Shown here in pieces: positions 58,801 through 64,000 of a stretch of DNA of 64,000 nt. Made by a program: the position numbers and the translations under genes. The stretch is taken from contig NC_134364.1 of assembly GCF_048569485.1 (NCBI RefSeq), forward strand, positions 128,069,089 through 128,133,088, given 5' to 3'. Every line of letters begins with the position of its first letter. Positions within the stretch are counted from its first letter, which is position 1. This DNA is from Anomaloglossus baeobatrachus. Its lineage: Eukaryota > Chordata > Amphibia > Anura > Aromobatidae. The notes below the pieces were generated by a model that saw nothing but the letters and a program-made list of their open reading frames with translations, was not told where the DNA came from and searched no databases.

Positions 58801-61800
58801 TGGTCCTGTTATTTACACTGTATGGTCCTGTTATTTATACACTGTATGGTTCTGTTATGTATACACTGTATGGTCCTGTTATTTATACACTGTATGGTCC
58901 TGTTATTTATACACCGTATGGTCCTGTTATTTACACTGTATGGTCCTGTTATTTATACACCGTATGGTCCTGTTATTTATACACTGTATGGTCCTGTTAT
59001 TTACACACCGTATGGTCCTGTTATTTACACTGTATGGTCCTGTTATTTATACACTGTATGGTCCTGTTATTTACACTGTATGGTCCTGTTATTTATACAC
59101 CGTATGGTCCTGTTATTTACACTGTATGGTCCTGTTATTTACACTGTATGGTCCTGTTATGTATACACTGTATGGTCCTGTTATTTATACACTGTATGGT
59201 CCTGTTATTTATACACTGTATGGTCCTGTTATTTACACACCGTATGGTCCTGTTATTTACACTGTATGGTCCTGTTATTTATACACTGTATGGTCCTGTT
59301 ATTTATATACTGTATGGTCCTGTTATTTATACACTGTATGGTCCTGTTATTTATACACTGTATGGTCCTGTTATTTACACACCGTATGGTCCTGTTATTT
59401 ACACTGTATGGTCCTGTTATTTATACACTGTATGGTCCTGTTATTTATACACTGTATGATCCTGTTATTTATACACTGTATGGTCCTGTTATGTATACAC
59501 TGTATGGTCCTGTTATTTATACACTGTATGGTCCTGTTATTTATACACCGTATCGTCCTGTTATTTATACACCGTATGGTCCTGTTATTTATACACTGTA
59601 TGGTCCTGTTATGTATACACTGTATGGTCCTGTTATTTATACACTGTATGGTCCTGTTATTTACACTGTATGGTCCTGTTATTTACACTGTATGGTCCTG
59701 TTATTTATACACTGTATGGTCCTGTTATTTATATACTGTATGGTCCTGTTATTTATACACTGTATGGTCCTGTTATTTATACACCGTATGGTCCTGTTAT
59801 TTATACACCGTATGGTCCTGTTATTTACACACTGTATGGTCCTGTTATTTATACACTGTATGGTCCTGTTATTTATACACTGTATGGTCCTGTTATTTAT
59901 ACACTGTATGGTCCTGTTATTTATACACTGTATGGTCCTGTTATTTATACACTGTATGGTCCTGTTATTTATACGCTGTACGGTCCTGTTATTTATACAC
60001 TGTATGGTCCTGTTATTTATACACTGTATGGTCCTGTTATTTATACACCGTATGGTCCTGTTATTTATACACTGTATGGTCCTGTTATTTATACATTGTA
60101 TGGTCCTGTTATTTATACACCGTATGGTCCTGTTATTTATACACTGTATGGTCCTGTTATTTATACACCGTATGGTCCTGTTATTTATACACTGTATGGT
60201 CCTGTTATTTATACACCGTATGGTCCTGTTATTTATATACTGTATGGTCCTGTTATTTATACACTGTATGGTCCTGTTATTTATACACTGTTTGGTCCTG
60301 TTATTTACACACCGTATGGTCCTGTTATTTACACTGTATGGTCCTGTTATTTATACACTGTATGGTCCTGTTATTTACACACTGTATGGTCCTGTTATTT
60401 ATACACCGTATGGTCCTGTCATTTATACACTGTATGGTCCTGTTATTTATACACTGTATGGTCCTGTTATTTATACACTGTATGGTCCTGTTATTTACAC
60501 ACTGTATGGTCCTGTTATTTATACACCGTATGGTCCTGTCATTTATACACTGTATGGTCCTGTTATTTACACACCGTATGGTCCTGTTATTTACACTGTA
60601 TGGTCCTGTTATTTATACACTGTATGGTCCTGTTATTTACACTGTATGGTCCTGTTATTTATACACCGTATGGTCCTGTTATTTATACACTGTATGGTCC
60701 TGTTATTTATACACTGTATGGTTCTGTTATGTATACACTGTATGGTCCTGTTATTTATACACTGTATGGTCCTGTTATTTACACTGTATGGTCCTGTTAT
60801 TTACACTGTATGGTCCTGTTATGTATAAACTGTATGGTCCTGTTATTTATACACTGTATGGTCCTGTTATTTATACACTGTATGGTCCTGTTATTTATAC
60901 ACTGTATGGTCCTGTTATTTATACACCATATGGTCCTGTTATTTATACACTGTATGGTCCTGTTATTTATACACTGTATGGTCCTGTTATTTATACACCG
61001 TATGGTCCTGTTATTTATACACTGTATGGTCCTGTTATTTATACACCGTATCGTCCTGTTATTTATACACTGTATGGTCCTGTTATGTATACACTGTATG
61101 GTCCTGTTATTTATACACTGTATGGTCCTGTTATTTATACACTGTATGGTCCTGTTATTTATACACTGTATGGTCCTGTTATTTATACAATGTATGGTCC
61201 TGTTATTTATACACTGTATGGTCCTGTTATTTACACACCGTATGGTCCTGTTATTTACACTGTATGGTCCTGTTATTTATACACCGTATGGTCCTGTTAT
61301 TTATACACTGTATGGTCCTGTTATTTACACACCGTATGGTCCTGTTATTTACACTGTATGGTCCTGTTATTTATACACTGTATGGTCCTGTTATTTACAC
61401 TGTATGGTCCTGTTATTTATACACCGTATGGTCCTGTTATTTACACTGTATGGTCCTGTTATTTATACACTGTATGGTTCTGTTATGTATACACTGTATG
61501 GTCCTGTTATTTACACACTGTATGGTCCTGTTATTTACACTGTATGGTCCTGTTATTTATACACTGTATGGTCCTGTTATTTATACACCGTATGGTCCTG
61601 TTATTTATACACTGTATGGTCCTGTTATTTATACATTGTATGGTCCTGTTATTTATACACCGTATGGTCCTGTTATTTATACACTGTATGGTCCTGTTAT
61701 TTATACACCGTATGGTCCTGTTATTTATATACTGTATGGTCCTGTTATTTATACACTGTATGGTCCTGTTATTTATACACTGTTTGGTCCTGTTATTTAC

Positions 61801-64000
61801 ACACCGTATGGTCCTGTTATTTACACTGTATGGTCCTGTTATTTATACACTGTATGGTCCTGTTATTTACACACTGTATGGTCCTGTTATTTATACACCG
61901 TATGGTCCTGTCATTTATACACTGTATGGTCCTGTTATTTATACACTGTATGGTCCTGTTATTTATACACTGTATGGTCCTGTTATTTACACACTGTATG
62001 GTCCTGTTATTTATACACCGTATGGTCCTGTCATTTATACACTGTATGGTCCTGTTATTTACACACCGTATGGTCCTGTTATTTACACTGTATGGTCCTG
62101 TTATTTATACACTGTATGGTCCTGTTATTTACACTGTATGGTCCTGTTATTTATACACCGTATGGTCCTGTTATTTATACACTGTATGGTCCTGTTATTT
62201 ATACACTGTATGGTTCTGTTATGTATACACTGTATGGTCCTGTTATTTATACACTGTATGGTCCTGTTATTTACACTGTATGGTCCTGTTATTTACACTG
62301 TATGGTCCTGTTATGTATAAACTGTATGGTCCTGTTATTTATACACTGTATGGTCCTGTTATTTATACACTGTATGGTCCTGTTATTTATACACTGTATG
62401 GTCCTGTTATTTATACACCGTATGGTCCTGTTATTTATACACTGTATGGTCCTGTTATTTATACACTGTATGGTCCTGTTATTTATACACCGTATGGTCC
62501 TGTTATTTATACACTGTATGGTCCTGTTATTTATACACCGTATCGTCCTGTTATTTATACACTGTATGGTCCTGTTATGTATACACTGTATGGTCCTGTT
62601 ATTTATACACTGTATGGTCCTGTTATTTATACACTGTATGGTCCTGTTATTTATACACTGTATGGTCCTGTTATTTATACAATGTATGGTCCTGTTATTT
62701 ATACACTGTATGGTCCTGTTATTTACACACCGTATGGTCCTGTTATTTACACTGTATGGTCCTGTTATTTATACACCGTATGGTCCTGTTATTTATACAC
62801 TGTATGGTCCTGTTATTTACACACCGTATGGTCCTGTTATTTACACTGTATGGTCCTGTTATTTATACACTGTATGGTCCTGTTATTTACACTGTATGGT
62901 CCTGTTATTTATACACCGTATGGTCCTGTTATTTACACTGTATGGTCCTGTTATTTATACACTGTATGGTTCTGTTATGTATACACTGTATGGTCCTGTT
63001 ATTTACACACTGTATGGTCCTGTTATTTACACTGTATGGTCCTGTTATTTATACACCGTATGGTCCTGTTATTTACACTGTATGGTCCTGTTATTTATAC
63101 ACTGTATGGTTCTGTTATGTATACACTGTATGGTCCTGTTATTTATACACTGTATGGTCCTGTTATTTATACACCGTATGGTCCTGTTATTTACACTGTA
63201 TGGTCCTGTTATTTATACACCGTATGGTCCTGTTATTTATACACTGTATGGTCCTGTTATTTACACACCGTATGGTCCTGTTATTTACACTGTATGGTCC
63301 TGTTATTTATACACTGTATGGTCCTGTTATTTACACTGTATGGTCCTGTTATTTATACACCGTATGGTCCTGTTATTTACACTGTATGGTCCTGTTATTT
63401 ATACACTGTATGGTCCTGTTATGTATACACTGTATGGTCCTGTTATTTATACACTGTATGGTCCTGTTATTTATACACCGTATGGTCCTGTTATTTATAT
63501 ACTGTATGGTCCTGTTATTTATACACTGTATGGTCCTGTTATTTATACACTGTTTGGTCCTGTTATTTACACACCGTATGGTCCTGTTATTTACACTGTA
63601 TGGTCCTGTTATTTATACACTGTATGGTCCTGTTATTTACACACTGTATGGTCCTGTTATTTATACACCGTATGGTCCTGTCATTTATACACTGTATGGT
63701 CCTGTTATTTATACACTGTATGGTCCTGTTATTTATACACTGTATGGTCCTGTTATTTACACACTGTATGGTCCTGTTATTTATACACCGTATGGTCCTG
63801 TCATTTATACACTGTATGGTCCTGTTATTTACACACCGTATGGTCCTGTTATTTACACTGTATGGTCCTGTTATTTATACACTGTATGGTCCTGTTATTT
63901 ACACTGTATGGTCCTGTTATTTATACACCGTATGGTCCTGTTATTTATACAATGTATGGTCCTGTTATTTATACACTGTATGGTTCTGTTATGTATACAC
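55854..64000. repeat. 24/22-bp satellite, runs off the window
   Basis: About 340 units of GGTCCTGTTATTTATACAC plus TGTAT (24 bp), mixed with a 22-bp form lacking one TA and with CACACC, CACACT and CACCG variants. The unit has no stop in any plus-strand phase, and 22-bp units shift the phase, producing false ORFs of up to 1,282 codons. A rare variant TTTGGTCCTG recurs at 60,291, 61,783 and 63,553 with similar surroundings, showing higher-order blocks of about 1.49 and 1.77 kb. The right end is not reached. Confidence 0.97.

Noticed and set aside
55854-64000. Open frames of 745-1,282 codons (MVLLFIHC / YGPVIYTL type peptides)
   Set aside because: They are pure translations of the 24/22-bp satellite, switch peptide type at each 22-bp unit and have no start context or splice sites.

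Overview
Host: this is a vertebrate nuclear genome window, most likely an amphibian and probably a frog. I infer this from one split vertebrate gene with consensus splice sites sitting among Harbinger-type MITEs, a Tc1-like element, a Helitron, several LTR elements and very large tandem arrays. The species cannot be fixed from the sequence. By my count about 40% of the window is tandem repeat, and nearly all of the very long open frames are shadows of those arrays.

The one convincing host gene is on the minus strand, about 13,711 down to 3,850. It has a TATA box, a short non-coding first exon, a second exon encoding the first S100-type EF-hand, and a giant third exon encoding the canonical second EF-hand, two long in-frame repeat domains and an aromatic C-terminus. 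A poly(A) signal follows. This is the architecture of the S100 fused-type proteins of the epidermal differentiation complex (filaggrin, trichohyalin, cornulin group). The predicted protein is about 2,327 residues. It is dominated by a 13-residue Val-Pro-Gln-His repeat and an 11-residue Val-Pro-Gln-Ala repeat.

Layout. 1-2.4 kb: an LTR fragment, then three Harbinger-like MITEs. 2.4-3.9 kb: a decayed gene-like stretch. 3.85-13.7 kb: the S100 fused-type gene, with a 69-bp minisatellite in intron 1. 14-17.2 kb: a degenerate ~135-bp tandem repeat, a broken Tc1 element and a foldback element. 19-23.4 kb: an LTR element with paired LTRs and an unusual ORF that includes a cold-shock-like region. 25.4 kb: a weak candidate terminal exon. 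25.9-43.1 kb: a 30-bp satellite cut into four pieces by two LTR elements and a LINE-like insert. The LTR elements themselves hold four further solo LTRs and a Helitron. 44.7-52.45 kb: a 29-bp satellite with higher-order repeats. 52.5-55.8 kb: LTR and chromodomain fossils plus unannotated DNA. 55.85-64 kb: a 24/22-bp satellite that runs off the window.

The most promising novelty is the charge-free V/P/Q/H-repeat S100 fused-type protein, probably a transglutaminase-linked skin or epithelial structural protein. Other points of interest are the 12-bp core shared by two neighbouring satellites, the reading of insertion order from target-site duplications, and the LTR element carrying a cold-shock-like domain.
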